From Mycobacterium mantenii (GTDB taxonomy: Bacteria; Actinomycetota; Actinomycetes; Mycobacteriales; Mycobacteriaceae): a stretch of 64,000 nt of DNA. The notes under the pieces are model-generated. The model ran no database searches and was not told the origin of the DNA. It saw nothing but the letters and a program-made list of their open reading frames with translations. Positions 38,658-47,873 of this stretch are shown here, in pieces (the stretch's first letter is position 1; every line of letters begins with the position of its first letter). The translations under genes were made by a program, and so were the position numbers. Where the stretch lies: positions 682,001 through 746,000 of the forward strand of contig NZ_AP022590.1 in the NCBI RefSeq assembly GCF_010731775.1, in the 5' to 3' direction.

Positions 38658-40889
38658 TCAGCCAAGGGCAAGTGTGCGGTCGGCCAGCGCACCCATGGCC
38701 GGCGCCATGAGCCGGGCGTATTCGGGCGTCAGATGGAATTCGTCCTCGTATACAAGAGTGTTGCCCACAATGGGCGGGCAACGGTTGGCAGCGCAGAACA
38801 ATTCGGTGACTTCGGCGTATTGCCCACCGCCGGCTATGGAGGCGGTGCTCTCAGCTGCGATCCCAGTTTGATTAACCGCCGTCGACCTTGCCGACGAGCA
38901 AGCCGTCGCGTCGTCGAGGTGGACGGACAGGCAGTCGGGCACCTTCGAGTGCAGATCCGGGGTTGGCCCGACCACCAACACGTCCGCGCCGGTTTCCCGC
39001 AGCTGCTCCACCAGGCGCTTCAAGCTGTCCGTCCACGCCGGGCCGTAGGGCGGAGAACCCGTGCCGCCGTGGCGCAACATACCTAGCACCACCAGCCGCG
39101 GATGCTCGCTCCGCAACCGGGCGATGATACGACTACGCCACTGCTCGCACTCGGTGTAGTTTCGTTGACCGAAAATCTGGATGGGCAGGTCCAGCATGGG
39201 GCAGGCGCCCTTGGTCAGGACCTCCAGCCGCCAGTGCCGCTCCGAGGCGACCTGCTGGAACGCCGGACTCCAACTGTAGGCATTCGAGTCGCCGACCAGG
39301 GCCACCGTGGTCTTCGAAGCAGTGTCGCCCGTCGCACACTCAGGCTGGTCGACTTCTAACAGGTTGCGAAGGCAGTTCTCTAAGCCGGCCGGTGCTTTTT
39401 CGTGTGTTGCGCCTACGAGCGACGGATCGAGGTTTGACGGCACGGCCCTCAGGTTGACGGATGCCGACACGGCAGCCTGAACTTGCGCAAAAACCTGCTG
39501 AACCGCTGCGTCATAGGGCTCAATGTTTCGACCTGTGGGTGGAGGCCCTGCGGTCAGCCGCAGGGCCGGGGCCGCCGGGCCGTGGCCGACCGGGGTCGGA
39601 ATGACCATCAGCAACACCACGCCCACACAGACCGCCACCGCGGTGGCGACACCGCCCAGCGCAAGACTGCGGCCGGCCGACTGGCGGAACGAAGCGGCGT
39701 ACCGGAACGGATTCTCGATGAGGCGCAGTGTGAGCACAGCCAGCCCCAAGGAGACGAGAACCGCTGCCAGGCCATCTATCGGGCCCAACGGACGGCCCAG
39801 CAACGGCGTTGCGAGCAACAGCACCGGCCAGTGCCACAGATACCACGAATACGACAACCGGCCGATCGCTCGCATCGGTCGCAACGCCAGGACGCGGCCG
39901 CATCCTCGAGAAGCTGCGGCACAGCCGGCGCCGATCACCAACGTGGTGCCGAGCACTGGCAGCAGCGCGGCGCTACCCGGATAGGGCGTGGTCCCGTCTA
40001 ATTGGTTGCAGGCGAACAAGATTAAGGCTAGGCCCACCCATCCCACGATCACGGCTGGGAATGCCGGTAGTCGCCGCCATCTCGCGGTCGTGAGGGCCAC
40101 CAGACCGCCCATGGCCAACTCCCACGCCCGGGTGTGCAACGAAAAGAACGCCACAGGAGGCGCCGTCTGGGTAGTAACCCACGACATGGCAAACGATACG
40201 GCGGCGACGAGGGCAAGAGTCACCACGTACGGAGTTACCGAGGACGCGGCGTGTGCGGCCCCGGCGCGCTGGCGCGAACGCCGGATGAGCCAGGCCGTAC
40301 CGATAATCAACGCTGGCCAAAGGATGTAGAACTGCTCCTCGACGCCCAGAGACCAGTAATGCTGGAAGGGCGAGAGCGACAGGTTACTTATGTGAAAGTA
40401 GTCGATACCTTGCAGCGCGAATCGATAGTTGCCGACATAGAGCGCGCTCGCAATGCCGTCACGGATAACGTCCTTGACCTCTAGCGGGGATAACAGCACA
40501 GCCGAGGCAATCGCAGTAACGACGCCGACCGTGGCCGACGCCGGCAGTAGCCGGCGGGCCCGCGCCCCATAGAAGCGGAGCAGTCGGACGGTCCCGGCGG
40601 TGCTCGCCTCGCGCCAGAGCATCCCGGTAATCAAGAAGCCCGAGATGACGAAGAACACGTCCACACCGACGAACCCGCCGCCGACTCCAGGCGCACTGCA
40701 ATGAAAGAGGACAACGGCCAACACCGCAACAGCACGTAAGCCCTCGATGTCTGGGCGAAATCCCTTCTGCGGGCGTTGATCACCAGCCGCGGCATCGCCA
40801 GCAACCGACCCCGACTCGATTGCGGGAGATTGTGTGGCGGCGGTCAGTGGTGGAGCTTGCTCATAGGTGTCGTCGTCTGTGGAGGCCAT
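38658..40889 (-). CDS. acyltransferase 3 - SGNH fusion, surface glycan O-acyltransferase
   Basis: 743 residues from ATG 40889 (gaaggg upstream); a start at 40925 is possible. The N-terminal half is an OafA-like acyltransferase with about ten helices: RPDIEGLRAVAVLAVVLFHCSAPG, GVDVFFVISGFLITGM, YWSLGVEEQFYILWP. The C-terminal, probably extracytoplasmic, SGNH domain has TTVALVGDSNAYSW (nucleophile Ser) and EDEFHLTPEYARLM (His). Such fusions O-acetylate cell-surface glycans. It is the first gene of the serotype cassette but is transcribed away from the sugar genes. Confidence 0.88.
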   Translation of the reverse strand: MASTDDDTYEQAPPLTAATQSPAIESGSVAGDAAAGDQRPQKGFRPDIEGLRAVAVLAVVLFHCSAPGVGGGFVGVDVFFVISGFLITGMLWREASTAGTVRLLRFYGARARRLLPASATVGVVTAIASAVLLSPLEVKDVIRDGIASALYVGNYRFALQGIDYFHISNLSLSPFQHYWSLGVEEQFYILWPALIIGTAWLIRRSRQRAGAAHAASSVTPYVVTLALVAAVSFAMSWVTTQTAPPVAFFSLHTRAWELAMGGLVALTTARWRRLPAFPAVIVGWVGLALILFACNQLDGTTPYPGSAALLPVLGTTLVIGAGCAAASRGCGRVLALRPMRAIGRLSYSWYLWHWPVLLLATPLLGRPLGPIDGLAAVLVSLGLAVLTLRLIENPFRYAASFRQSAGRSLALGGVATAVAVCVGVVLLMVIPTPVGHGPAAPALRLTAGPPPTGRNIEPYDAAVQQVFAQVQAAVSASVNLRAVPSNLDPSLVGATHEKAPAGLENCLRNLLEVDQPECATGDTASKTTVALVGDSNAYSWSPAFQQVASERHWRLEVLTKGACPMLDLPIQIFGQRNYTECEQWRSRIIARLRSEHPRLVVLGMLRHGGTGSPPYGPAWTDSLKRLVEQLRETGADVLVVGPTPDLHSKVPDCLSVHLDDATACSSARSTAVNQTGIAAESTASIAGGGQYAEVTELFCAANRCPPIVGNTLVYEDEFHLTPEYARLMAPAMGALADRTLALG

Positions 40890-41316
40890 GCTCACCCTTC
40901 TGGTCGTCTGCGTATTGTGCCCCAAGGGGAGTCGACAGCCGTCCGTTATCGTTTACTGGCACTCGTGGGCGCGTCTGGGGTGTCCAGGCCGCTTACCAGC
41001 AGCAGTACAGCGACAGCACCGAATGGCCCAATGTGTCCGGGATGGCGAGCGAACCCGCGTACGTGCGCGAGCCGGGCGCCGGTCAACCCGTGCGATCTCG
41101 GTCTCTGCTTTCAACGCGTAGAAAAAGAATCGCTTGTACGTCGACGATGTGCAGGCTGCGCTCTCGCATCCACCATGCGCAGGACCCGTTGAACCAAAAG
41201 CCGGAGATCGCACCACTTGGCCTGTAGGGTGAGCCCGTGGTTAGTGCAATGCGGCCGCTCGGATGAGACGTATTGCGTCTATCTACCAGTAGGCGATCGT
41301 TTTGGGAGGCTAGATA
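40890..41316. other. intergenic region at the left edge of the low-GC block
   Basis: A 427-base divergent gap between the acyltransferase and the first plus-strand cassette gene. No supportable gene. Base composition drops sharply toward 41300. A Shine-Dalgarno gggagg lies at 41304-41309. Confidence 0.4.
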
Positions 41317-42018
41317 GTGTTTCAACTTGCTCGACGGGTAGTTAATAAAGACAAAATCGAACTTATAGATCGAGCATTCACGTCCCTTCGCATCGAATCA
41401 TTCGCGGATTTGGGAGCTGTTTGGAGAGTGGAGGGTGCATATACGTTCCATGCGCTCGACAAGCATCAGATAAAGGACGCGGCACTGGTTGACCTGAATG
41501 TGACACCGACTGTCAGCGCGCGAGCGAAGTCATATCCGCAACTGCGTTTGATCAGCGGTAATTTCGGCGATCAAGCGGTCGCCGACAAAGTCGGTGATGT
41601 GGATGCCGTTTTTCTGTTTGACGTACTGCTGCACCAGGTTTCGCCCGACTGGGACGCCGTCCTGGAGATGTACGCCGAAAAGGCGAACTCATTATTGATT
41701 TACAACCAACAATGGACAGGCTCTAGAAAGACAGTCAGATTGTTGGATTTGGGTGAGAAAGAATATTTTCGTAATGTTCCTCATAGCCGCCGTGTCGAGG
41801 AGTACGCCAACCTCTTCCAAAAAATCGATGAGATGCACCCGGAAATGGATAGGACATGGCGTGACTTCCCAGGTATCTGGCAATGGGGTATTACCGACGC
41901 CGAGCTCGAGTCAAAGGCTGCGCAGCTTGGCTTTAAGCTGAAGTACAAAAAGAATTGCGGCAGGTTCGACAGGCTTCAAAATTTTGAGAACCACGCTTTC
42001 ATTTTTTCGCGTAGATAG
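41317..42018 (+). CDS. class I SAM-dependent methyltransferase, low-GC cassette gene
   Basis: 233 residues from GTG 41317 with gggagg at good spacing. It has a degenerate methyltransferase core: SFADLGAVWRVEGAYTFHAL, AALVDLNVTP, LISGNFGD and VDAVFLFDVLLHQVSPDWDAVLEMYAE. The gene is distinctly AT-rich for a mycobacterium (23 of the 60 bases 41341-41400 are G or C) and uses aaa, att and tta codons freely, suggesting transfer. It might O-methylate rhamnose in the serotype oligosaccharide. This is inference. Confidence 0.75.
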   Translation: MFQLARRVVNKDKIELIDRAFTSLRIESFADLGAVWRVEGAYTFHALDKHQIKDAALVDLNVTPTVSARAKSYPQLRLISGNFGDQAVADKVGDVDAVFLFDVLLHQVSPDWDAVLEMYAEKANSLLIYNQQWTGSRKTVRLLDLGEKEYFRNVPHSRRVEEYANLFQKIDEMHPEMDRTWRDFPGIWQWGITDAELESKAAQLGFKLKYKKNCGRFDRLQNFENHAFIFSRR

Positions 42019-42279
42019 CGGACGGAAGTGGATTTGCGGAACCCCCTTATTTCGAAGCTTATTTCTTGAGCTCGCGGTATCACGGCACAAGTCGGTCGCT
42101 TTGCGGGAGGACGTAGCGCAAATGATTTCGCCTCAACGCTGTGGGGCAAAAGCGGGCGAACTGCAAAGGCGAACGTTGGGCAGCTTATGCAGTCTAGGCT
42201 GCACCCCTGACGGGTGCCCCCGCGCAACACTTGCTCCCGCTTCTGCCCGCGGATTGGACGCACTCCTCCCAGGTCGCCC

Positions 42280-42693
42280 ATGATCAGCGCTCACGACTGC
42301 AAATTGATCGACCTACCCAAGATCCACGATCCGCGCGGAAACCTCACCTTCATCGAATCGAGCAGCCATCTGCCGTTCGAGATAGAGAGAGCTTTCTGGA
42401 TCTACGACGTCCCAGGCGGTTCGCTCCGAGGGGGGCACGCTTATCGAACTGGTCAAGAGCTGATCGTTGCGCTCTCTGGGAGTTTTGAAGTCATGCTGGA
42501 CGATGGATCTCATCAAGTTCGGTATACCTTGAATCGCTCCTACCACGCGTTGTTGGTACCAAATCTCATCTGGCGAGAAATGATCAACTTCTCAACAAAT
42601 TCGGTGGCACTCGTCCTTGCCTCTGTTCCCTACGAGCCCGGGGATTACGTGCGGGATTACGAAGACTTTCTGCGACTCCGGAACACCCAATGA
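42280..42693 (+). CDS. FdtA/WxcM-like sugar 3,4-ketoisomerase, copy 1
   Basis: 137 residues from ATG 42280. Single cupin domain of the dTDP-6-deoxy-hex-4-ulose isomerase family: RGNLTFIESSSHLPFEIERAFWIYDVPGGSLRGGHAYRTGQELIVALSGSFEVMLDDG. Family members convert the 4-keto sugar to the 3-keto sugar ahead of 3-amination. The active-site HxH is HAY here (His53, Tyr55), whereas the next gene has HAH, so this copy may be impaired or specialised. It overlaps the next gene by ATGA. Confidence 0.85.
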   Translation: MISAHDCKLIDLPKIHDPRGNLTFIESSSHLPFEIERAFWIYDVPGGSLRGGHAYRTGQELIVALSGSFEVMLDDGSHQVRYTLNRSYHALLVPNLIWREMINFSTNSVALVLASVPYEPGDYVRDYEDFLRLRNTQ

Positions 42694-43124
42694 GCCGCGT
42701 TGACGAATGCAAGCTGGTAGATCTTGAAAGGATCGAAAGTTCCAGCGGCAACCTCTCGCCCCTCTATGGTGGGGTCCACGTGCCTTTCGCGATCAAACGC
42801 GTTTACTACCTGTACGACGTCCCCGGCGGAGCCGAGCGTGGGGGTCACGCGCATCGAGAGCTGCAACAGCTCATCGTTGCGGCCTCGGGTTCGTTTGCGG
42901 TCACCCTTGATGACGGCGAGAACCAGCGAACGGTTTCGCTCGACCGTTCGTATTATGGCCTCTACCTACCAAGCATGATTTGGAGAGAGATCACCGGGTT
43001 CTGCACCGGAGCGATATGTCTGGTGTTCGCCTCGCTTCCTTACGACGAAGGCGACTACATCCGCGACTACGAAGACTTTTTGTCCGCCGCCCGTAGTCCG
43101 GGGAACGGGAGGGACGTCGGTTGA
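42690..43124 (+). CDS. FdtA/WxcM-like sugar 3,4-ketoisomerase, copy 2
   Basis: 144 residues from ATG 42690, overlapping the preceding stop. Same cupin family with an intact HAH (His53, His55) in ERGGHAHRELQQLIVAASGSFAVTLDDG, and YLPSMIWREITGFCTGAICLVFASLPYDEGDYIRDYEDF at the C terminus. The expected reaction is dTDP-4-keto-6-deoxyglucose to a dTDP-3-keto-6-deoxyhexose (FdtA gives the galacto form, QdtA the gluco form). The product should feed the PLP aminotransferase encoded next. Confidence 0.88.
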   Translation: MSRVDECKLVDLERIESSSGNLSPLYGGVHVPFAIKRVYYLYDVPGGAERGGHAHRELQQLIVAASGSFAVTLDDGENQRTVSLDRSYYGLYLPSMIWREITGFCTGAICLVFASLPYDEGDYIRDYEDFLSAARSPGNGRDVG

Positions 43125-43168
43125 GCGGCGCATCGAATGTGCCTCGAATGTTCAAGCAAGGAAACCCC

Positions 43169-44293
43169 ATGACTAACGCTCCTGCTGCCGTGCCCTTTCT
43201 CGATGTTCGCGCGGCGACGCGCGAGCTCGAAGCGCCATTGCTGGAAGCTGTGGACCGCGTCGTGCGCAGCGGCTGGTACGTACTCGGCGATGAGACAAGT
43301 GCTTTTGAACACGAGTTCGCCGCCTTCACCGGCGCCCAACATGCGGTTGGGGTTGGCAATGGCTTGGACGCTATTACCCTTGCCCTACAAGCGCTCGGAA
43401 TTGGCGCCGGCGATGAAGTCATCGTTCCGGCACACACTTTTGTCGCGACATGGATCGCGGTGGCGCGCACCGGCGCGCGTCCGATAGGCGTGGAGCCGGT
43501 TGTTGGCCAATGGAACATTGATCCGGCTCGGGTAGCGGACGCGATTACTTCCCGTACTCGTGCGCTTGTCCCGGTGCACCTCTTTGGCCAGCCGGCAGAC
43601 CTCTCAGAGCTGCTGGAAGCGGCGAAGAAACACGGGCTGGCGGTAGTAGAGGATGCGGCACAGGCGCATGGGGCACGCTATGGTGGTCGGCGCATCGGCG
43701 CTCACAGCAATGCAGTGGCCTGGAGTTTCTACCCCGGCAAAAACCTTGGGGCCCTTGGTGATGGGGGTGCGGTGACCACCGACGATGCAACAATCGCTGC
43801 TCGTGTTAGGTCACTCGGCAACTATGGCAGCAGCCAAAAATATGTACACGACCTTCTGGGGGCAAACTCGCGACTCGACGAGATTCAGTCCGCGACGCTG
43901 CGCATCAAATTGCAGCATCTCGATAGATGGAATGCTCGCCGTCAAGCGATCGCAGCGCGTTACAGCGACGAGCTCGCCGATGTCCCCGGCCTCCGTTTGC
44001 CCGAAGTCGGCCCCGACCGGGAGCACGTCTGGCATCTCTACGTCGTCGACCATGCATCTCGTGATGAATTGCAAAAGCATCTGGCTGCCAGAGGGATTCA
44101 GACTTTGGTCCATTATCCGATCCCGCCGCACAGATCGGGTGCGTTTGCTCAACTAGAACTTGGAGAGGGGGCCTTTCCCATCACGGAAGAAGCGGCGCGG
44201 ACTCACCTCAGCCTCCCTATAGGTCCTCATCTATCGGACGAGGATGTTTCCCGCGTGGTCGACGCCTGCAGATCGTTTTCGTCTTCAGTCTGA
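43169..44293 (+). CDS. DegT/DnrJ/EryC1-type 3-aminotransferase (FdtB/QdtB-like)
   Basis: 374 residues from ATG 43169 (aagga upstream, and family proteins begin at VPFLDVRA); a TTG at 43121 overlapping the previous stop is the alternative. The PLP Lys is Lys191 in WSFYPGKNLGALGDGGAV, with VVEDAAQAHGARYGGRRIG holding the PLP-contacting Asp. With the ketoisomerase upstream, the logical product is dTDP-3-amino-3,6-dideoxy-hexose (Fuc3N or Qui3N type), the sugar later N-acylated. Confidence 0.92.
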   Translation: MTNAPAAVPFLDVRAATRELEAPLLEAVDRVVRSGWYVLGDETSAFEHEFAAFTGAQHAVGVGNGLDAITLALQALGIGAGDEVIVPAHTFVATWIAVARTGARPIGVEPVVGQWNIDPARVADAITSRTRALVPVHLFGQPADLSELLEAAKKHGLAVVEDAAQAHGARYGGRRIGAHSNAVAWSFYPGKNLGALGDGGAVTTDDATIAARVRSLGNYGSSQKYVHDLLGANSRLDEIQSATLRIKLQHLDRWNARRQAIAARYSDELADVPGLRLPEVGPDREHVWHLYVVDHASRDELQKHLAARGIQTLVHYPIPPHRSGAFAQLELGEGAFPITEEAARTHLSLPIGPHLSDEDVSRVVDACRSFSSSV

Positions 44294-44636
44294 CAAAGAC
44301 AAGGCGCTTTGATCTCGCACTTTACGCGTAATGCATTGCGGGCGTGACGTTCCGGTCGCTCCTAAACGAAGGCCCTCTCTTGCGTTTGTATCTGACGCTC
44401 GCGTAACATAATTCACCGATGAGCATGCGTCGACCCACTGCTTCATGCCGTGCCGCACTGTCTCATTCGTCTTGTTGGGCGGGTTTGAAGTTCGATCAAA
44501 TCCACGCGGCCACACTTGCGCACGTCCCACCGTTTTGCGCTGTGCCGTTCGTTCTGCGCGAAATACCTTTTGAAGCGTTCCACGGTCGGTCTCGCATCAT
44601 AGCCTCGCATGCGATTTCGCTTGCACGGACGTACTC
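44294..44636. other. intergenic region before sulfotransferase 3
   Basis: A 343-base gap with no supportable gene. CATAAT at 44407-44412 is a possible -10 box. The break in the otherwise compact cassette suggests that the next gene is a separate insertion. Confidence 0.4.
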
Positions 44637-45665
44637 GTGACCATCCCTGTTATGCCGACTGGGACCGCGCGCCGACCGGTCGCTCTCTTCGTTCTGGGCA
44701 TGCCTCGGTCTGGAACGTCGGCGCTCACGCGGGTTCTCTCGCTGTGCGGCGGTGCGCTGCCGGGGCAGCTCGAGTTAGCCGACTCCTTCAATCCGCGTGG
44801 CTATTGGGAGCCGCGCGAAACCCATCATCTCAACGGCCGCATGCTGCGTCGCCACTACAGCACTGACGCTGACCCGTCACTGCGTCTGCAGGAAGAGGGC
44901 GCACTCGATGTCGAAGAGAAGACTGCCTTCATCGAGGAAGTCAAGGCGTTTCTCACCACGCTGCCGTACTCGTCGCTCGTGGTCATCAAAGACCTCTACA
45001 TAACTGCATTGTCAGAGATGTGGTTCGACGCAGCGCGTCAGACAGGATTCGACATCGCGGCCGTGATCGCCTTACGGCATCCCCAAGAGGTCATCGCCTC
45101 GGTTGCGGCGAGCCGTAGAGTTTCGCCTGAGCTTCCGAATGCACTTCCGAGCGCCATGTGGCTCAAGTACAACCTGCTGGCCGAGAGGAACACGCGTGGA
45201 ATGCCGCGCGTGTTTGTCGAGTACGCCAATCTCCTCCAGGACTGGCGTCGCGAAGTAAAACGCATTTCCGCCGCACTTAAAATCAACCTCGCTAACCGGG
45301 ATGAGTGCGCAGTGGACAACTTTCTCACGAAAAATCTCCATCGCAATCGAGCCTACGGCCCAGTAGCCGAGCCATTCGGCACAGACTGGGTGTCCACTGT
45401 GTATGAAGTGACGCAATCGGCCGCACGGGACGAGCCCTGGAAAGAGTCTGCACTAGATCGTGTCTACGATGCGTATCGCGCGAGCGAACATGCTTTCCGG
45501 ACGGCATTCAACGATTTCAGCGAGGATTTCCGGGACCATATGCCCCCTCCTAACGCCGTACTGCTCCGACTCTTGCCGCGTCGTAACGTGATCATCGAGC
45601 TGCGGCGTCGCCGCGGTGTTCGCGGGGTGAGTGTCGAAGTACGCCGTCGCGGCAGTGTTCGCTGA
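44637..45665 (+). CDS. sulfotransferase-family protein 3
   Basis: 342 residues from GTG 44637. Homologous to the two paralogues at 22621 and 24081: MPRSGTSALTRVLSLCGGALP, FNPRGYWEPRETHHLNGRMLRRH, RHPQEVIASVAASR, VFVEYANLLQDWRREVKRI. The C terminus differs, ending in an Arg-rich tail (RRNVIIELRRRRGVRGVSVEVRRRG). It lies inside the serotype cassette, so may act on the variable oligosaccharide. Donor use of PAPS is family knowledge; the acceptor is unknown. Confidence 0.8.
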   Translation: MTIPVMPTGTARRPVALFVLGMPRSGTSALTRVLSLCGGALPGQLELADSFNPRGYWEPRETHHLNGRMLRRHYSTDADPSLRLQEEGALDVEEKTAFIEEVKAFLTTLPYSSLVVIKDLYITALSEMWFDAARQTGFDIAAVIALRHPQEVIASVAASRRVSPELPNALPSAMWLKYNLLAERNTRGMPRVFVEYANLLQDWRREVKRISAALKINLANRDECAVDNFLTKNLHRNRAYGPVAEPFGTDWVSTVYEVTQSAARDEPWKESALDRVYDAYRASEHAFRTAFNDFSEDFRDHMPPPNAVLLRLLPRRNVIIELRRRRGVRGVSVEVRRRGSVR

Positions 45666-45877
45666 CAGCCGGTACATCGTCTCACGAGGCGGCAACACCG
45701 TTCGCGCCTCGGCGAGGACGGCTCTGGAAGGCGTTGTGACACGGTGAGGCTGCGATCGGGGTCGATTAGACAACGCGGCCCGGCGGTGATGAGTGCATCG
45801 GCCGGATTCTTCGAGAAGCGCCGCTTGATTTGACATGATGGACCACGCGGGGGATCAACATAGCCGGCCTTTCCAGC

Positions 45878-46882
45878 GTGAAGACGCTATACGATGCCAA
45901 CGACCCAACGAGCCCGGCTCTCGCTGAGCCCAAGGGCAACAGCCTGATTGGAATCGATGAGGACGGGATTCAACCGATGACCCGCGAGTACACCCAGGCC
46001 GCACAGGCCCTTATCGAGGATCAGGCCCGTTTCGCGCGCGGCAGTATTGAGCGCGCGAGCGCCGAGTTCGGCCCCGTGTGGGACGCCGCCTTCGAGCAGC
46101 TCTTAGCTCACGTCTACCCCGACCCTGCCGCGATGGGCGATGCGGTCAAGGGTTACGCAGCCTTCGCGGTGGACTCAATGCGCCGCCAACGTCGCTTCGA
46201 AAAGGAGCGCGAATACCCTGCCAAGACTTTCGCCGAAGCTGCGCAGGAGGTTTACCTGAACGACGAATACATGCAGACGCAATACCTGCCGGGACTCCTG
46301 CTGTCTCACTACCTGTGGTCCCATCACTATCTGCAATTACAGTACTTTCATCGGTTCTTCTTGCCATCGATGGCTAAGCAGGCCCACCCGCGTTTCGCCG
46401 AGGTCGGCATCGGCACCGGCGTATACTCGCGCATCGCCTTGCAGACGGTGCCGGCCGCGGAAGGCTTTGGCTACGATTTGAGCCCGGTCTCGGTGCGCTT
46501 CACCCGCGCTCACCTCGAGGCCTTTGGGCTGCTAGGTCGCTACAACACGAACTTGCGCGACGTCATCGAGCATCCGCCAGAAGACCAACTGGGCCACGTG
46601 ATCTGTGTGGAGGTGCTCGAACACCTCGAAGACCCTGTGGCCCTGATGCGAGCCCTGAAAAACATGACTAACTCCGACGGCAAGCTCTTCATCACGGCCG
46701 CGCTCAATGCGGCCAATGCCGACCACATCTACCTCTACAGAAATGCCGAGGAGGTACTGGTTCAGGCCGCAGACGCAGGCCTCCACGTGGAGCACTACTA
46801 CTTCGCCAACGCCTACCCAGCCCCGAATCGGGGTGTGCCCGTGCCGGGCGCGATGGCCATGGTGTGTACTCCGGAGCGCTGA
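45878..46882 (+). CDS. class I SAM-dependent methyltransferase, candidate acyl-chain or sugar O-methyltransferase
   Basis: 334 residues from GTG 45878. A long helical N-terminal region (about 1-165) precedes the methyltransferase core: FAEVGIGTGVYSRIALQTV (motif I), GYDLSPVSVRF, GHVICVEVLEHLEDPVALMRAL. The next gene starts 6 bases after its stop (ATG 46888), so it is coupled to the acyl-sugar genes. If the cassette makes a 4'-methoxy acyl group, this is the best candidate for that methylation. That is inference. Confidence 0.82.
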   Translation: MKTLYDANDPTSPALAEPKGNSLIGIDEDGIQPMTREYTQAAQALIEDQARFARGSIERASAEFGPVWDAAFEQLLAHVYPDPAAMGDAVKGYAAFAVDSMRRQRRFEKEREYPAKTFAEAAQEVYLNDEYMQTQYLPGLLLSHYLWSHHYLQLQYFHRFFLPSMAKQAHPRFAEVGIGTGVYSRIALQTVPAAEGFGYDLSPVSVRFTRAHLEAFGLLGRYNTNLRDVIEHPPEDQLGHVICVEVLEHLEDPVALMRALKNMTNSDGKLFITAALNAANADHIYLYRNAEEVLVQAADAGLHVEHYYFANAYPAPNRGVPVPGAMAMVCTPER

Positions 46883-46887
46883 GCCCC

Positions 46888-47466
46888 ATGGCCGATGTCA
46901 TCCTTGAGGGCGAGTTCGTCACCCTGCGGCCATTATCCGTGGACGATGCATCGCTCACACTTGCGTGGCGTCAAAGTGCGCGCGCGGCCAACTTGAATGC
47001 CGCTCCGCAGTGCCTGGAGCAACAAGCGAAATGGATCTCCACGCGACCAGACTCGGAATATAACTTCGTCATTGAGCTAAAAGATGGTCGTCCCGTAGGT
47101 ATGGTCTCACTAACCGGCATCGACATCACTCACGGGCGTGCTGAGCCCGGACGCTTCTTGATCGGGGATGAAGAGGCAGTCCGCGGGGTGCCGGTAGCGG
47201 TCGAGGCTATGAAGCTCGTCTACGAGTTGGCCTTCGTCAAGCTGGGGTTACAACGAGTACATGGGTCCGTCGCGTCCGACAACGTGCTCATGATCAAGTG
47301 GCAGAAATTCATGGGTATGACCGAAGAGGGACGGTTGCGAAATCACTATTTCATTAATGGCAAGTTCCAGGACGCGGTAATTTTCGGTTTGCTGGCCGAG
47401 GAGTACCGAGTAAGAGCGAAACCCAAGATGGACGTCTTTATCAAGGCGGCGAGGAAGACGAACTGA
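46888..47466 (+). CDS. GNAT-family N-acyltransferase (candidate amino-sugar acylase)
   Basis: 192 residues from ATG 46888. GNAT fold of the RimJ/PseH type: LEGEFVTLRPLSVDDASLTLAWRQS at the N terminus, then FVIELKDGRPVGMVSLTGIDITHGRAEPGRFLIG, AFVKLGLQRVHGSVASDNVLMIKWQKFMGM. Similar enzymes acylate nucleotide-linked amino sugars. In this context it should transfer the short acyl chain from ACP or CoA to the 3-amino group of the dideoxyhexose. The alternative is simple N-acetylation. Confidence 0.8.
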   Translation: MADVILEGEFVTLRPLSVDDASLTLAWRQSARAANLNAAPQCLEQQAKWISTRPDSEYNFVIELKDGRPVGMVSLTGIDITHGRAEPGRFLIGDEEAVRGVPVAVEAMKLVYELAFVKLGLQRVHGSVASDNVLMIKWQKFMGMTEEGRLRNHYFINGKFQDAVIFGLLAEEYRVRAKPKMDVFIKAARKTN

Positions 47467-47567
47467 GTTGCACTTGGTAGCGCCTTCCTGGAAGTCCTCG
47501 CTCCGGGCCCCGGCTGGGCAGTGTGGGCAGTTCACCGGTAAGAACATGAGATCCATGGAGTCCAAGT

Positions 47568-47864
47568 ATGAGCAAGCAAGACGCAGTCGAAAGCATCATC
47601 TTTCAGGCCCTGCAAACGCTGAACAAGGAGCGTGCCCCCGACGAGCAGATCGACATCGGCCCTGACACGCCCCTCTTCGGTCCCGATGCGCTCTTGAATT
47701 CACTGGAGTTGGTGTCGGTCATGGTCGATATCGAGACCCTGTCCGCCGATGAGTTCAGCCAGCCCGTGAGTCTGACCGACGATAAGGCTATGGAGCGCGA
47801 TCCGGTTCCTTTTGTCAGCGTATCGACCCTGACTGCCTACATGCTCGAACTGCTGGGCGATTGA
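47568..47864 (+). CDS. acyl carrier protein-like protein 1
   Basis: 98 residues from ATG 47568 (ggagtccaag upstream). Acidic and helical, with DTPLFGPDALLNSLELVSVMVDIE; Ser45 is in the position of the phosphopantetheine-bearing serine. The canonical DSL is NSL, so the usual Asp is replaced. It is followed 9 bases later by a ketoreductase-type SDR, which fits a discrete ACP of a short-chain acyl pathway. Confidence 0.82.
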   Translation: MSKQDAVESIIFQALQTLNKERAPDEQIDIGPDTPLFGPDALLNSLELVSVMVDIETLSADEFSQPVSLTDDKAMERDPVPFVSVSTLTAYMLELLGD

Positions 47865-47873
47865 GCAACGACG

